A stretch of DNA of 20,299 nucleotides, taken from contig DATGUP010000006.1 in the NCBI GenBank assembly GCA_035301265.1, positions 1-20,299 of the forward strand, read 5' to 3'. The translations under genes were made by a program, and so were the position numbers. Position 1 is the first letter of the stretch, and each line of letters opens with the position of its first letter. The DNA comes from DATGUP01 sp035301265 (GTDB lineage Bacteria; Bacillota; Bacilli; Bacillales; Amphibacillaceae). Shown here piece after piece: positions 13,124 to 20,299 of this stretch. The notes under the pieces were generated by a model, which was not told where the DNA came from, did no database searches, and saw nothing but the letters and a program-made list of their open reading frames with translations.

Positions 13124-15766
13124 ATGAGCAAAAACACACAACGATTACCATCCAAGTACAATCCACACGATGTCGAAAAAGACCGTTATAAATTTTGGGT
13201 GGACGGTAAATTTTTTGAAGCTACAGGCGATAAGGAGAAAGAACCGTTCACTATCGTTATCCCACCGCCAAATGTCACCGGAAAATTACATCTTGGACAT
13301 GCATGGGATACGACCATGCAGGATACGATCGCTCGGATGAAGCGCATGCAAGGATATGATGTACTTTGGCTTCCAGGGATGGATCATGCCGGCATTGCCA
13401 CACAGGCAAAAGTAGAAGAGAAACTGCAAGCAGAAGGTAAAAGTCGTCACGATCTTGGCCGAGAAAAATTTTTACAAGTCGCTTGGGAATGGAAAGAAGA
13501 GTATGCCCAATTTATCCGCAACCAGTGGGAAAAACTTGGGTTAGGTGTTGATTACTCTCGTGAACGCTTTACATTGGATGAAGGCTTGTCGAAAGCGGTT
13601 CGCGACGTTTTTGTAACGCTTTATGAAAAAGGCCTTATTTACCGAGGCGAGTATATTATCAACTGGGACCCACAAACAAAAACGGCGCTATCAGACATCG
13701 AGGTGATTTACAAAGAAACCAATGGTCAATTTTATCATTTACGCTATCCTATAAAAGATAGTGAAGAAACCATACACATTGCTACGACTCGTCCGGAAAC
13801 AATGTTAGGAGATACAGCAGTTGCTGTTCATCCCGATGATGAACGTTACAAACATCTCATAGGTAAAACGGTCGTTTTGCCGATTGTTGGAAGAGAAATC
13901 GAAATCGTGGCAGACGAGTCTGTCGATATGGAATTTGGATCAGGCGCCGTCAAAATAACGCCTGCGCATGATGCAAATGATTTTGAGATCGGTAACCGCC
14001 ACGGTTTAGAACGGATTCTTGTTATGAACGAAGATGGCACGATGAATGAAAATGCCGGAAAATACGCAGGGATGGACCGGTTTGAATGTCGGAAGCAAAT
14101 CGTCAAGGATCTTGAGGCTCAAGGTGTTTTATTCAAAATTGAAGATCACGTTCATCAGGTCGGCTATTCTGAACGAAGTGGGGCGGTTGTTGAGCCTTAT
14201 CTATCCACGCAATGGTTCGTCAAAATGAAGCCGCTCGCTGAAGCCGCCATTAAAATGCAGCAAAGCAGCGAAAAGGTCCATTTCTTCCCAGAACGATTCG
14301 AACGGATATATTTGCACTGGTTAGAAAATATTCGCGATTGGTGTATTTCTCGGCAACTTTGGTGGGGCCATCGAATACCGGCTTGGTATCATAAGGAAAC
14401 AAATGAAATTTACGTCGGGCGTGAAGCACCGGAAGATATTGAGAATTGGGAACAAGATGAAGACGTGCTCGATACATGGTTTTCTTCTGCTCTATGGCCT
14501 TTTTCGACAATGGGTTGGCCTGATGAGGACGCTGTTGATTTCCAGCGCTACTTTCCAACCGATGTCTTAGTCACTGGTTATGACATCATTTTCTTTTGGG
14601 TCGCGCGGATGATTTTCCAATCGAAGGAATTTACCGGTCGACGTCCGTTTAAAGATGTGCTCATTCACGGGTTAATCCGTGATGCAGAAGGGCGAAAAAT
14701 GAGTAAATCCCTCGGAAACGGTGTCGACCCGATGGATGTGATCGATAAATACGGTGCTGATTCGTTGAGATATTTCCTTTTAACGGGATCAACTCCAGGA
14801 CAAGATTTGCGTTTCCAATGGGAAAAAGTGGAAGCGACTTGGAATTTTGCGAACAAAATATGGAATGCATCCCGCTTTGCGTTAATGAATCTAGAAGGTT
14901 TCACGTATGATGATATCGATTTGACAGGGGACTTGTCGCTTGCCGATAAATGGATTTTAACACGGCTGAATGAGACGATCGAACATGTAACGCGAAATAC
15001 CGATAAATATGAATTCGGTGAAGCTGGGCGCAATCTGTATAACTTCATTTGGGATGATTTTTGCGATTGGTATATTGAAATGGCCAAAATTCCTTTATAC
15101 GGAGATGACGAAGTTAAAAAGCAAACGACTCGCTCTGTTCTTGCTCATGTCCTCGATCAAATATTGCGCATGCTACATCCGTTCATGCCGTTTATCACTG
15201 AGGAAATTTGGCAAAAGCTACCGCACGAAGGTGAATCAATAACGGTTGCTCAGTGGCCTGTTGTCCAGGAACAATTCCATAATGAAAAAGCAGCCGCGGA
15301 GATGGAACGTCTCGTTTCCATTATCAAGTCTGTCCGGAATATCCGAGCAGAAGTTGACACACCGATATCAAAAGAGATTACGATGCTCATTCAATGCGAA
15401 AATAATGACATCGTTAAAGAACTGGAAAATGAACGTCATTATTTGGAACGTTTCTGTAATCCAGGAAAGCTTGTCATTGCTGAGGAAGTAAATGTGCCGG
15501 AAAAAGCCATGTCCGCCGTTGTGACAGGAGCACAGATTTACTTGCCTTTGGAAGGCTTGATTGATATTGATAAAGAAATCGCCCGTTTAGAGAAAGAATT
15601 GGAAAAATGGACAAAAGAAGTAGAGCGTGTGCAAAAGAAATTAGCAAATGAAAACTTTGTCAATAAAGCACCCCAAGCTATTGTCGATGAAGAAAGAGCG
15701 AAGGAAAAAGACTATCTCGATAAACAGGCGAAAGTTAAGGCCAGATTAGCCGAGCTTAAAGCATGA
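13124..15766 (+). CDS. valS: Valyl-tRNA synthetase
   Basis: A class I synthetase of 880 residues (882 if ATG 13118 is used), normal for Bacillales. It charges tRNA-Val in the cytoplasm and edits misactivated threonine. The HIGH motif is HLGH (56-59) within NVTGKLHLGHAWD, and the KMSKS motif is KMSKS (525-529) followed by LGNGVDP. The CP1 editing domain lies between them (TTRPETMLGDTAVAVHPDD is recognisable). The anticodon-binding domain follows WDDFCDWYIEMAK. The C-terminal arm from about 815 (EIARLEKELEKWTKEVERVQ) forms the coiled coil that contacts the tRNA. Expression is controlled by the T-box riboswitch upstream, whose GUC specifier agrees with the product. A bidirectional hairpin closes it against the convergent ATP-grasp gene. 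Confidence 0.98.
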   Translation: MSKNTQRLPSKYNPHDVEKDRYKFWVDGKFFEATGDKEKEPFTIVIPPPNVTGKLHLGHAWDTTMQDTIARMKRMQGYDVLWLPGMDHAGIATQAKVEEKLQAEGKSRHDLGREKFLQVAWEWKEEYAQFIRNQWEKLGLGVDYSRERFTLDEGLSKAVRDVFVTLYEKGLIYRGEYIINWDPQTKTALSDIEVIYKETNGQFYHLRYPIKDSEETIHIATTRPETMLGDTAVAVHPDDERYKHLIGKTVVLPIVGREIEIVADESVDMEFGSGAVKITPAHDANDFEIGNRHGLERILVMNEDGTMNENAGKYAGMDRFECRKQIVKDLEAQGVLFKIEDHVHQVGYSERSGAVVEPYLSTQWFVKMKPLAEAAIKMQQSSEKVHFFPERFERIYLHWLENIRDWCISRQLWWGHRIPAWYHKETNEIYVGREAPEDIENWEQDEDVLDTWFSSALWPFSTMGWPDEDAVDFQRYFPTDVLVTGYDIIFFWVARMIFQSKEFTGRRPFKDVLIHGLIRDAEGRKMSKSLGNGVDPMDVIDKYGADSLRYFLLTGSTPGQDLRFQWEKVEATWNFANKIWNASRFALMNLEGFTYDDIDLTGDLSLADKWILTRLNETIEHVTRNTDKYEFGEAGRNLYNFIWDDFCDWYIEMAKIPLYGDDEVKKQTTRSVLAHVLDQILRMLHPFMPFITEEIWQKLPHEGESITVAQWPVVQEQFHNEKAAAEMERLVSIIKSVRNIRAEVDTPISKEITMLIQCENNDIVKELENERHYLERFCNPGKLVIAEEVNVPEKAMSAVVTGAQIYLPLEGLIDIDKEIARLEKELEKWTKEVERVQKKLANENFVNKAPQAIVDEERAKEKDYLDKQAKVKARLAELKA

Positions 15767-15771
15767 AAACG

Positions 15772-15809
15772 AAAGGTGGAATTCTGTTTGAAATAGGAAT
15801 TCCACCTTT
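15772..15809. terminator. Bidirectional terminator between valS and the ATP-grasp gene
   Basis: AAAGGTGGAATTC (15772-15784) pairs perfectly over 13 bp with GAATTCCACCTTT (15797-15809), loop 12 nt. Short T-rich tails occur on both strands. It lies 6 bp after the valS stop and 7 bp before the stop of the convergent gene. Confidence 0.8.
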
Positions 15810-15815
15810 GATAAT

Positions 15816-16736
15816 TTATGCATCGTTACGATTTCTTTCTCGATTTTTTAATTTATGAACGATGTGATCAATAATAAAATCAGCTACATTGATACGTGTA
15901 CAGTCGTATATGTTTCGGATATGAGCATTGGAATTAACTTCGCAAACCAATGCCGACTCATCAGGGCCAAACAATAAATCGACACCTGCAAAATCAGCGC
16001 CGATAGCTTTTACAGCGCGAACAGCCATTTCTACTTCTTCCCGTGATGGTTCATACGCTTGCATTGTTCCTCCTGCTGTGACATTGGCACGAAAATCATT
16101 GGATGCTTTGCGAATCATCGCCGCCACGACTTTTTCACCGACGACGTGGAGACGCTTATCTTTTCCATAACTTGTTGCAATATATTGCTGGAATACAAAT
16201 GGCTTGCCTTGTAAAGCTTTGACTTTTGCAAGCAAATCATCGTATGAATGAATGAAATAGACCTGTTCACCAAACGATCCATATGCTTCTTTTAAGATCA
16301 TCGGCAATCCTAATGTATCCGCCGCTTGTCGTACAAAAGATGGATCAATCGGAATTGTACGGGAAAATTGTTTTGGGGCGATGATTGTTTCGGGAATTGG
16401 CAAATGATGTTTGACAAGTGTTTGATACGTCGCTATTTTATCATCGCTCACTTCGATTGCCTGTGCATTGTTGAAAACAGGGACGCCTAAATATTCCAGC
16501 TGTTTCGCTAAATAAATATCTTTGTCGGTAAAAATAACAAAATCCGGCAAAGAATCGGTTTTATTCGTCAAAATATTACAGGATGTTGTTTGTAAATGGG
16601 CTAATAAATCATTGTTCTTGTAAATGGTGGTTTGTAAACCTTTTTGGATAGCAGCTTGTTGTAGCCATTGTGCAAAATCAAGAAATTTTTGTCCGGGTAA
16701 ATGGCCGTTGTAAATAATCCATCCGGAAAAATTCAT
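15816..16736 (-). CDS. ATP-grasp ligase of the RimK family
   Basis: The start at 16736 is fixed by AGGAGG (16746-16751 on the minus strand) 9 nt upstream. The frame extends further upstream into folC, but that part is a shadow. The 306-residue protein opens MNFSGWIIYNG. It has an ATP-grasp core: LGLPMILKEAYGSFGEQVYF (ATP-binding lysine region), FVFQQYIATSYGKDKRLHVVG, the FRANVTAGGTMQ loop, then GVDLLFG and CEVNSNAHIRNIYD, where Glu266 and Asn268 match the Mg2+-binding residues. RimK-type enzymes join an amino acid, often glutamate, to a carboxylate on a protein, peptide or cofactor. The acceptor here is unknown. The gene is divergent from folC, whose product also ligates glutamate, but that proximity alone is not evidence of a shared pathway. 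Confidence 0.85.
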   Translation of the reverse strand: MNFSGWIIYNGHLPGQKFLDFAQWLQQAAIQKGLQTTIYKNNDLLAHLQTTSCNILTNKTDSLPDFVIFTDKDIYLAKQLEYLGVPVFNNAQAIEVSDDKIATYQTLVKHHLPIPETIIAPKQFSRTIPIDPSFVRQAADTLGLPMILKEAYGSFGEQVYFIHSYDDLLAKVKALQGKPFVFQQYIATSYGKDKRLHVVGEKVVAAMIRKASNDFRANVTAGGTMQAYEPSREEVEMAVRAVKAIGADFAGVDLLFGPDESALVCEVNSNAHIRNIYDCTRINVADFIIDHIVHKLKNRERNRNDA

Positions 16737-16768
16737 GGATAAATGCCTCCTGCCGGTCGTTTGTTGTT

Positions 16769-16796
16769 TTGTCGTTTCGTTATTCGGTGGTATACT
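16769..16796 (+). promoter_or_regulatory. Promoter of folC
   Basis: -35 TTGTCG (16769-16774), 16-bp spacer, -10 TATACT (16791-16796) preceded by TGG, an extended -10. It lies in the 100-bp gap between the divergent ATP-grasp and folC genes. Confidence 0.55.
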
Positions 16797-16836
16797 ATAT
16801 CCTGATTTATGATTATCATTGAAAAGAGTTGGAGCT

Positions 16837-18135
16837 ATGTTTGATCGATTTGAAAATATCGAATTATTCATGGAAAATAGACAAAACCTTGGGATAAAAC
16901 CAGGATTGCATCGCATCCGTCATTTGTTGGAAATGTTGGGTAACCCTCAGAACGACACTATCGCCATCCATGTTGCCGGGACAAACGGCAAAGGATCAAC
17001 AATTTGTTATTTACAACAAGCATTGCAGGCGAATGGTTACCGTGTTGGTGTCTTTTCTTCACCAAGTATGAGCGGTTTGTTAGGTTATATATTTTGCAAC
17101 AACAATAAAATAACGAAAAACCAATTCATATCTTTATTTCGAGAAGTGTATCCATACGTTCGTATCCTTGATGAGGCTGGTGAAGCACCAACTGAATTTG
17201 AAATCATGACAGCTATTGCTTTTCTTTATTTTTCCCGGTTTACCGATATAACGCTGATCGAGGTAGGTATGGGCGGACGAGAAGATACGACAAATGTATG
17301 TCACCCTATCTTGTCTATTATAACAAATGTCGCCTTGGATCATACGGCATTTTTAGGGGATACATTGGAGGAAATCGCATGCCATAAAGCGGGAATTATA
17401 AAGAATAACATTCCAGTTATTGTTGGGAAAATGAATCAAAAAGCGCTCGCCATTATCAAACATATAGCATGTCGCAAGTCCGCTCCGACGTACACGTTGT
17501 TAAACGATTTTTTTTATGAAAGATTGGAACAGTCGCCTCATCACCAAATTTACCAATTTCAATATGCTGGATGGGGCCCTTTTCGTGTTTGTATCCGTAT
17601 GAAAGGTACACATCAGGTGGCAAACAGCGCCCTAGCCGTCATGGCATTAATACAAATGACTGAGCAGGGGTTTTCAATTGATTGGCAAAAAGCACTGAAC
17701 GGTATATACCGTGCGCATATTCCCGGCCGTTTTGAAGTGGTTCATTCCGATCCGTTGATCGTTTTGGATGGTGCGCATAATCCTGCAGGTATTCAATCCT
17801 TTCTAGACACCATTCAATCGATGAATCATCGGAACAAAAAACATCTCATATTTGCTGGTTTTAAGGACAAGGATGTGCAGACAATGCTAACACAACTCAC
17901 CCCTTATTTTTCATCCATCACCTTAACGTCGTTCAACCACCCGCGTGCTGCAAAAGCGAAGGAATTGTACAAGTTGACAAAGAGCCGACAAAAATATTTA
18001 TGGCACAACTGGAAAAAAGCTGTTGACATCCTTGTAGATCGATCGAAAATATCGCACCACGCACTCTTTATCACAGGTTCATTGCATTTTATTGCTTTGG
18101 TGCGGCATTATTTGCAAACGAAGCTGTCCAGGTGA
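16837..18135 (+). CDS. folC: Folylpolyglutamate synthase / dihydrofolate synthase
   Basis: The ATG at 16837 gives MFDRFENIELFMENR, 432 residues, matching the family's usual start. An upstream in-frame TTG (16819) lacks a ribosome site. GGAG lies very close to the ATG, with AAAAGAG further up. FolC adds glutamates to folates, and in bacteria usually also joins glutamate to dihydropteroate, in the cytoplasm. Visible Mur-ligase-like features: P-loop GTNGKGST (48-55), FSSPSMSG, TEFEIMTAIAFLYF, EVGMGGREDTTN (magnesium and substrate loop), the ITNVALDHTAFLGDTLEEIA segment, and LDGAHNPAG near the C-terminal domain. The neighbourhood valS-(ATP-grasp)-folC-spoIIB follows the Bacillus order. comC, normally next to it, is missing. 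Confidence 0.95.
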   Translation: MFDRFENIELFMENRQNLGIKPGLHRIRHLLEMLGNPQNDTIAIHVAGTNGKGSTICYLQQALQANGYRVGVFSSPSMSGLLGYIFCNNNKITKNQFISLFREVYPYVRILDEAGEAPTEFEIMTAIAFLYFSRFTDITLIEVGMGGREDTTNVCHPILSIITNVALDHTAFLGDTLEEIACHKAGIIKNNIPVIVGKMNQKALAIIKHIACRKSAPTYTLLNDFFYERLEQSPHHQIYQFQYAGWGPFRVCIRMKGTHQVANSALAVMALIQMTEQGFSIDWQKALNGIYRAHIPGRFEVVHSDPLIVLDGAHNPAGIQSFLDTIQSMNHRNKKHLIFAGFKDKDVQTMLTQLTPYFSSITLTSFNHPRAAKAKELYKLTKSRQKYLWHNWKKAVDILVDRSKISHHALFITGSLHFIALVRHYLQTKLSR

Positions 18136-18172
18136 AACAAATGTGCTTATCGCCGAAAAAGCGTAAATTATG

Positions 18173-18200
18173 TTGAAAATTTTTTTACAAGAAAGACAAT
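18173..18200 (+). promoter_or_regulatory. Candidate promoter of spoIIB
   Basis: -35 TTGAAA (18173-18178), 16-bp spacer, -10 GACAAT (18195-18200). A second possibility is the extended -10 TGATATAAA (18236-18244), closer to the gene but without a -35. Neither can be chosen from sequence alone. Confidence 0.4.
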
Positions 18201-18266
18201 CCTCGCCTTACTTTTTATCCCCTATTGTGCTAGATTGATATAAACCGAGCAAAGCGGGGGTAACTA

Positions 18267-19160
18267 GTGGGCGAAAAAAAATCACTTACCGTAAAAGTTG
18301 CTGGTAAAAACAAAACGTTATCATGTTATAAAACATCCAAAAAATCCGCTTTGAATGAACAAGCGGCAGTACTAGAAGAATCCAATGTGGATGCGGAAAC
18401 TCTTACATTTTCCAATGGCGATTCATCACGGCCGGATGATCGGTCTATGTCTAGAAAAAAGTATAAACCTGTGATTCTTTCTGTTTTATCAGCGGCGGTG
18501 ATCGGTGTTTTTCTCGGGTTCATTATGCTGAATGTCATCGTCGATTTAAACAATAATCAATCGGAGGGCGACATGAATGCTCCTGCATCAACTGCTGACA
18601 TAGACGATCAAGCGGTGACAAGAGAGAAAACAACTGCAATTTTTGAATCGCTCCACGCTTATGTTTTGCAAGGTGGCGTTTTTTCTGATAAAGCTAATGC
18701 CAATGAAATGGTTGATGCATTTGCAAAGGCGGGATTTTCATCGATTGTTTGGAAGAGGGATGAAGCTTACCATGTTTTCATCGGCATTAGCGGTGCGAAA
18801 AAACAGATGGAAAGCCAGATCGAAGAGTTGAATGACAATGGCTTAGACGTATATATCAAGGAATGGAAGACACCGGAAGCTGAGTTGCAACTATATGAGA
18901 AAGAATACGAATGGCTTGTTTCCATTCGAGATCAATGGCATACATCATTAAAATCGATTAATGATCAGGCAGGCGTATCTTGGGGTGATTGGAAAACGCT
19001 GCTCGATAATCATCCAGAAACAAACGGTTCGTTGCATGAATTTTACCGGCAATTGGAAGAGTTGGTGACATCTATTGAGGAGGATGCTGATACAAAAGAT
19101 GATCGGCACGCTTTGTTGAAGATATGGCATCTGTTTGAAAAATCGGTGATTGATGTATAG
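18267..19160 (+). CDS. spoIIB: SpoIIB-like sporulation protein with SPOR domain
   Basis: The start is GTG 18267, preceded by GCGGGGG. The product has 297 residues. A charged cytoplasmic N-terminus begins with LTVKVAGKNKTL and contains LTFSNGD (residues 46-52), both recalling the KVTINGK and MTFSN segments of B. subtilis SpoIIB. One membrane helix lies at about 69-92 (VILSVLSAAVIGVFLGFIML). A SPOR peptidoglycan-binding domain follows at about 129-200 (AYVLQGGVFSDKANANEMVD, AYHVFIGISG). The C-terminal part is helical. In B. subtilis SpoIIB localises to the polar septum and helps septal thinning and engulfment by guiding SpoIIM, SpoIID and SpoIIP. The gene lies between folC and radC as expected, although maf and comC are absent. 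Overall similarity looks modest, but order, topology and motifs agree. Confidence 0.85.
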   Translation: MGEKKSLTVKVAGKNKTLSCYKTSKKSALNEQAAVLEESNVDAETLTFSNGDSSRPDDRSMSRKKYKPVILSVLSAAVIGVFLGFIMLNVIVDLNNNQSEGDMNAPASTADIDDQAVTREKTTAIFESLHAYVLQGGVFSDKANANEMVDAFAKAGFSSIVWKRDEAYHVFIGISGAKKQMESQIEELNDNGLDVYIKEWKTPEAELQLYEKEYEWLVSIRDQWHTSLKSINDQAGVSWGDWKTLLDNHPETNGSLHEFYRQLEELVTSIEEDADTKDDRHALLKIWHLFEKSVIDV

Positions 19161-19180
19161 AGGTAAGAAAGATTAGTTTT

Positions 19181-19200
19181 ATCTTTTATGGGTAAAAGAT
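19181..19200. repeat. AT-rich perfect hairpin after spoIIB
   Basis: ATCTTTTA (19181-19188) and TAAAAGAT (19193-19200) flank TGGG. It lies 20 bp after the spoIIB stop without a T-run, so it is a weak terminator at best. The rest of the 182-bp gap holds the radC promoter. Confidence 0.5.
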
Positions 19201-19278
19201 ATGATGAATATATCGATTTCATACAACTTTTTTTAAATATTAATGCTTTTTACCAGATGGAAATTTTATTTTAGATAT

Positions 19279-19307
19279 TTGTGTAAAAGTTTAACAGCGG
19301 ATAAAAT
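19279..19307 (+). promoter_or_regulatory. Promoter of radC
   Basis: -35 TTGTGT (19279-19284), 17-bp spacer, -10 TAAAAT (19302-19307), 35 bp before the ATG. Confidence 0.5.
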
Positions 19308-19342
19308 GGGGACAACTTTGCAAAAGGAGTGGAGACGATAAT

Positions 19343-19933
19343 ATGTCATCGATCATGATCAAAGATGTTCCCAAAGATGAACGTCCGCGTGAGCGTCTAT
19401 TGAGGTTTGGTGCCAGCCGATTATCCAATCAAGAATTGCTTGCCATCCTGCTTGGTACAGGCACGAAAAGCGAATCGGTAATGGCGCTTGCGCATCGATT
19501 GTTAGTGCATTTTGAAGGACTAAATCTGCTCCAGGATGCGACGATTGAAGAATTGACAGCTATAAAAGGAATAGGGAAAGCCAAGGGAGTTGTTGTTCTT
19601 GCTGCCACCGAGTTGGGAAAGCGAATGCACCGCTACAAACCCTATGCCCCTTATGTGGTTAAAACACCAGAAGACGGCGCTCATTTTGTTATGGAAGACA
19701 TGCGGCATTTGAAACAAGAACATTTTGTTGTGCTTTTTTTGGATACTAAAAACCAAATTTTCCATAGAGAGACGGTATTTATCGGCAGTTTGAATTCATC
19801 GGTTGTTCATCCTCGTGAAGTTTATCGCGAAGCAGTGAAACGCTCAGCGGCTTCGATTATTTGTGTCCACAATCATCGGATTATGTTTAAGTTAGACATT
19901 GATTATTGCCCGTGGTATTATGGCAACACCTAA
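19343..19933 (+). pseudogene. radC: radC, 5' part, interrupted by a mobile element
   Basis: The ATG at 19343 (GGAG 8 nt upstream, AAGGAG further up) opens a frame matching RadC: DVPKDERPRERLLRFGASRL at the start, the helix-hairpin-helix LTAIKGIGKAKGVVVLAATE, and an MPN/JAB-like domain up to AASIICVHNH, where His176 and His178 are the conserved metal-site histidines. In intact RadC the next residues are PSGDPxPSxxD. Here the match ends at about 19876 and 18 unrelated codons lead to TAA at 19931-19933. About 50 C-terminal residues of a roughly 225-230 residue protein are lost, including the rest of the metal site, so the product is probably inactive. A tyrosine-recombinase gene starts 36 bp later, which identifies the break as an integration site. 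The missing 3' part should lie beyond the window. Confidence 0.9.
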
Positions 19934-19955
19934 TAAATTTAGGTAATGCCTAAAA
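19922..19955 (+). repeat. Interlocking inverted repeats at the element's left end
   Basis: GGCA-AC-ACCTAA (19922-19933) pairs with TTAGGT-AA-TGCC (19939-19950). The right part also forms TTAGG (19939-19943) with CCTAA (19949-19953), an alternative hairpin. ACCTAA/TTAGGT units thus occur three times in alternating orientation just before the recombinase gene. They could be recombinase-binding sites or a leader hairpin controlling its expression. Confidence 0.6.
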
Positions 19956-19969
19956 AGGTGGTGCGCAAT

Positions 19970-20299
19970 ATGACAAATTCCAACCTGATTTTAATTGATG
20001 GAGGTGAAAAGAAACAAAACTTTGTAACATTAAGTCAAAAGAAGGAACTTCAGACTAAATTATTGTCATCTTGGGAGCTTCAGAGGAAAGCTGTAGGATA
20101 TACTGATCACACAATAACTTTGGGGTTAAGGAATGTTAATGAATTTCTTACACTTATCAATAAGTTTATATGGGAAATTGACTCTGAGGACATCGAACTT
20201 TTTTACGAAGATTTAGTGGGGAGAAATTTAGCACATAGTACAAGAAGAGCGTATCAGTCAAACATATCCACTTTTCTAGAGTATTTACGTAGTAGAAAA
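19970..20299 (+). CDS. Tyrosine recombinase/integrase, N-terminal part (cut by window edge)
   Basis: From ATG 19970 an open frame of 110 codons runs off the window end. AAGGTGG (19956-19962) provides a ribosome site 7 nt upstream. After about 28 variable residues comes a predicted all-helical core-binding (SAM-like) domain: LSSWELQRKAVGYTDHTITL, then LRNVNEFLTLINKFIW, IDSEDIELFYEDLV and STRRAYQSNISTFLEYLRSR. This is the usual pattern of phage-integrase N-terminal domains (helix, S/T-xxT turn, 'Y..NI..F..YL'). The catalytic R-H-R-Y domain lies outside the window, so activity cannot be judged. Its position right inside the radC break, reading away from it, fits TnpA of Tn554-type elements, which carry tnpA-tnpB-tnpC in a row. 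The general family is secure and the Tn554 assignment is inference. Confidence 0.82.
   Translation, partial: MTNSNLILIDGGEKKQNFVTLSQKKELQTKLLSSWELQRKAVGYTDHTITLGLRNVNEFLTLINKFIWEIDSEDIELFYEDLVGRNLAHSTRRAYQSNISTFLEYLRSRK

Larger units (their letters stand above)
19877..20299 (+). mobile_element. Left end of an integrated element in radC (Tn554-like target)
   Basis: Sequence from about 19877 is no longer radC. It contains a terminal structured region (19922-19955) and then a tyrosine-recombinase gene reading inward. Elements of the Tn554 family are known to integrate in radC and to carry recombinase genes at this end. The exact core site, the right end and all cargo are outside view, so the family name is inference. 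Confidence 0.75.

Noticed and set aside
14665..15087. 140-residue minus-strand frame inside valS
   Set aside because: It is antisense to a highly conserved synthetase and is a codon-composition shadow.
16737..16916. N-terminal extension of the ATP-grasp frame into folC
   Set aside because: It would overlap the divergent folC start and promoter. A strong AGGAGG fixes the start at 16736.
1..20299. CRISPR array or tRNA/rRNA genes
   Set aside because: No regularly spaced repeats, tRNA cloverleaf or rRNA-like sequence was recognised on either strand.

Overview
The window comes from a low-GC, endospore-forming Firmicute (Bacillales). The evidence is protein resemblance and the chromosomal order (TPR protein)-tig-clpX-lon-engB / spoVID-ysxE / T-box-valS / ATP-grasp / folC-spoIIB-radC, which follows the ysoA-to-radC region of Bacillus subtilis. 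Several genes usually present in that order are missing here: lonB between clpX and lon, the hemAXCDBL cluster between engB and spoVID, and comC and maf between folC and radC. This suggests a lineage some distance from Bacillus proper. A Sporolactobacillus-like relative is one possibility, but that is inference only.

Layout. Positions 1-140 hold the 3' tail of an IS21-family istB gene and probably the right end of that element. Positions 141-1327 are mostly decayed DNA: two terminator hairpins, a pair of 8-bp direct repeats, and a broken Gfo/Idh/MocA oxidoreductase. From 1178 a promoter and a catabolite-repression-like site precede a class III CoA-transferase/racemase gene (1328-2431). Positions 2581-9715 form the protein quality-control block: a TPR protein, trigger factor, ClpX, LonA and the ribosome-assembly GTPase EngB, with promoters and terminators separating tig, clpX and lon-engB. 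A small LiaI/LiaF-like membrane protein gene runs the other way (9742-10224). spoVID and ysxE (10433-12549) encode spore-coat morphogenesis proteins. A 64-residue membrane protein gene converges on ysxE. A T-box riboswitch with a GUC (valine) specifier then controls valS (13124-15766). A convergent ATP-grasp ligase gene and a divergent folC follow, then spoIIB, an engulfment protein with a SPOR domain.

The right edge holds the main mobile-element event. radC is intact up to its catalytic HNH motif (about 19876). There the sequence stops matching RadC, and a new gene starts at 19970 that encodes the N-terminal core-binding domain of a tyrosine recombinase. This is the left end of an element integrated in radC, a target known for the Tn554 family. 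Its cargo lies beyond the window.

Non-coding features of note are the valS T-box, a 32-bp perfect palindrome overlapping the valS promoter, overlapping inverted repeats just before the lon ribosome-binding site, and a two-tier hairpin terminator after clpX.
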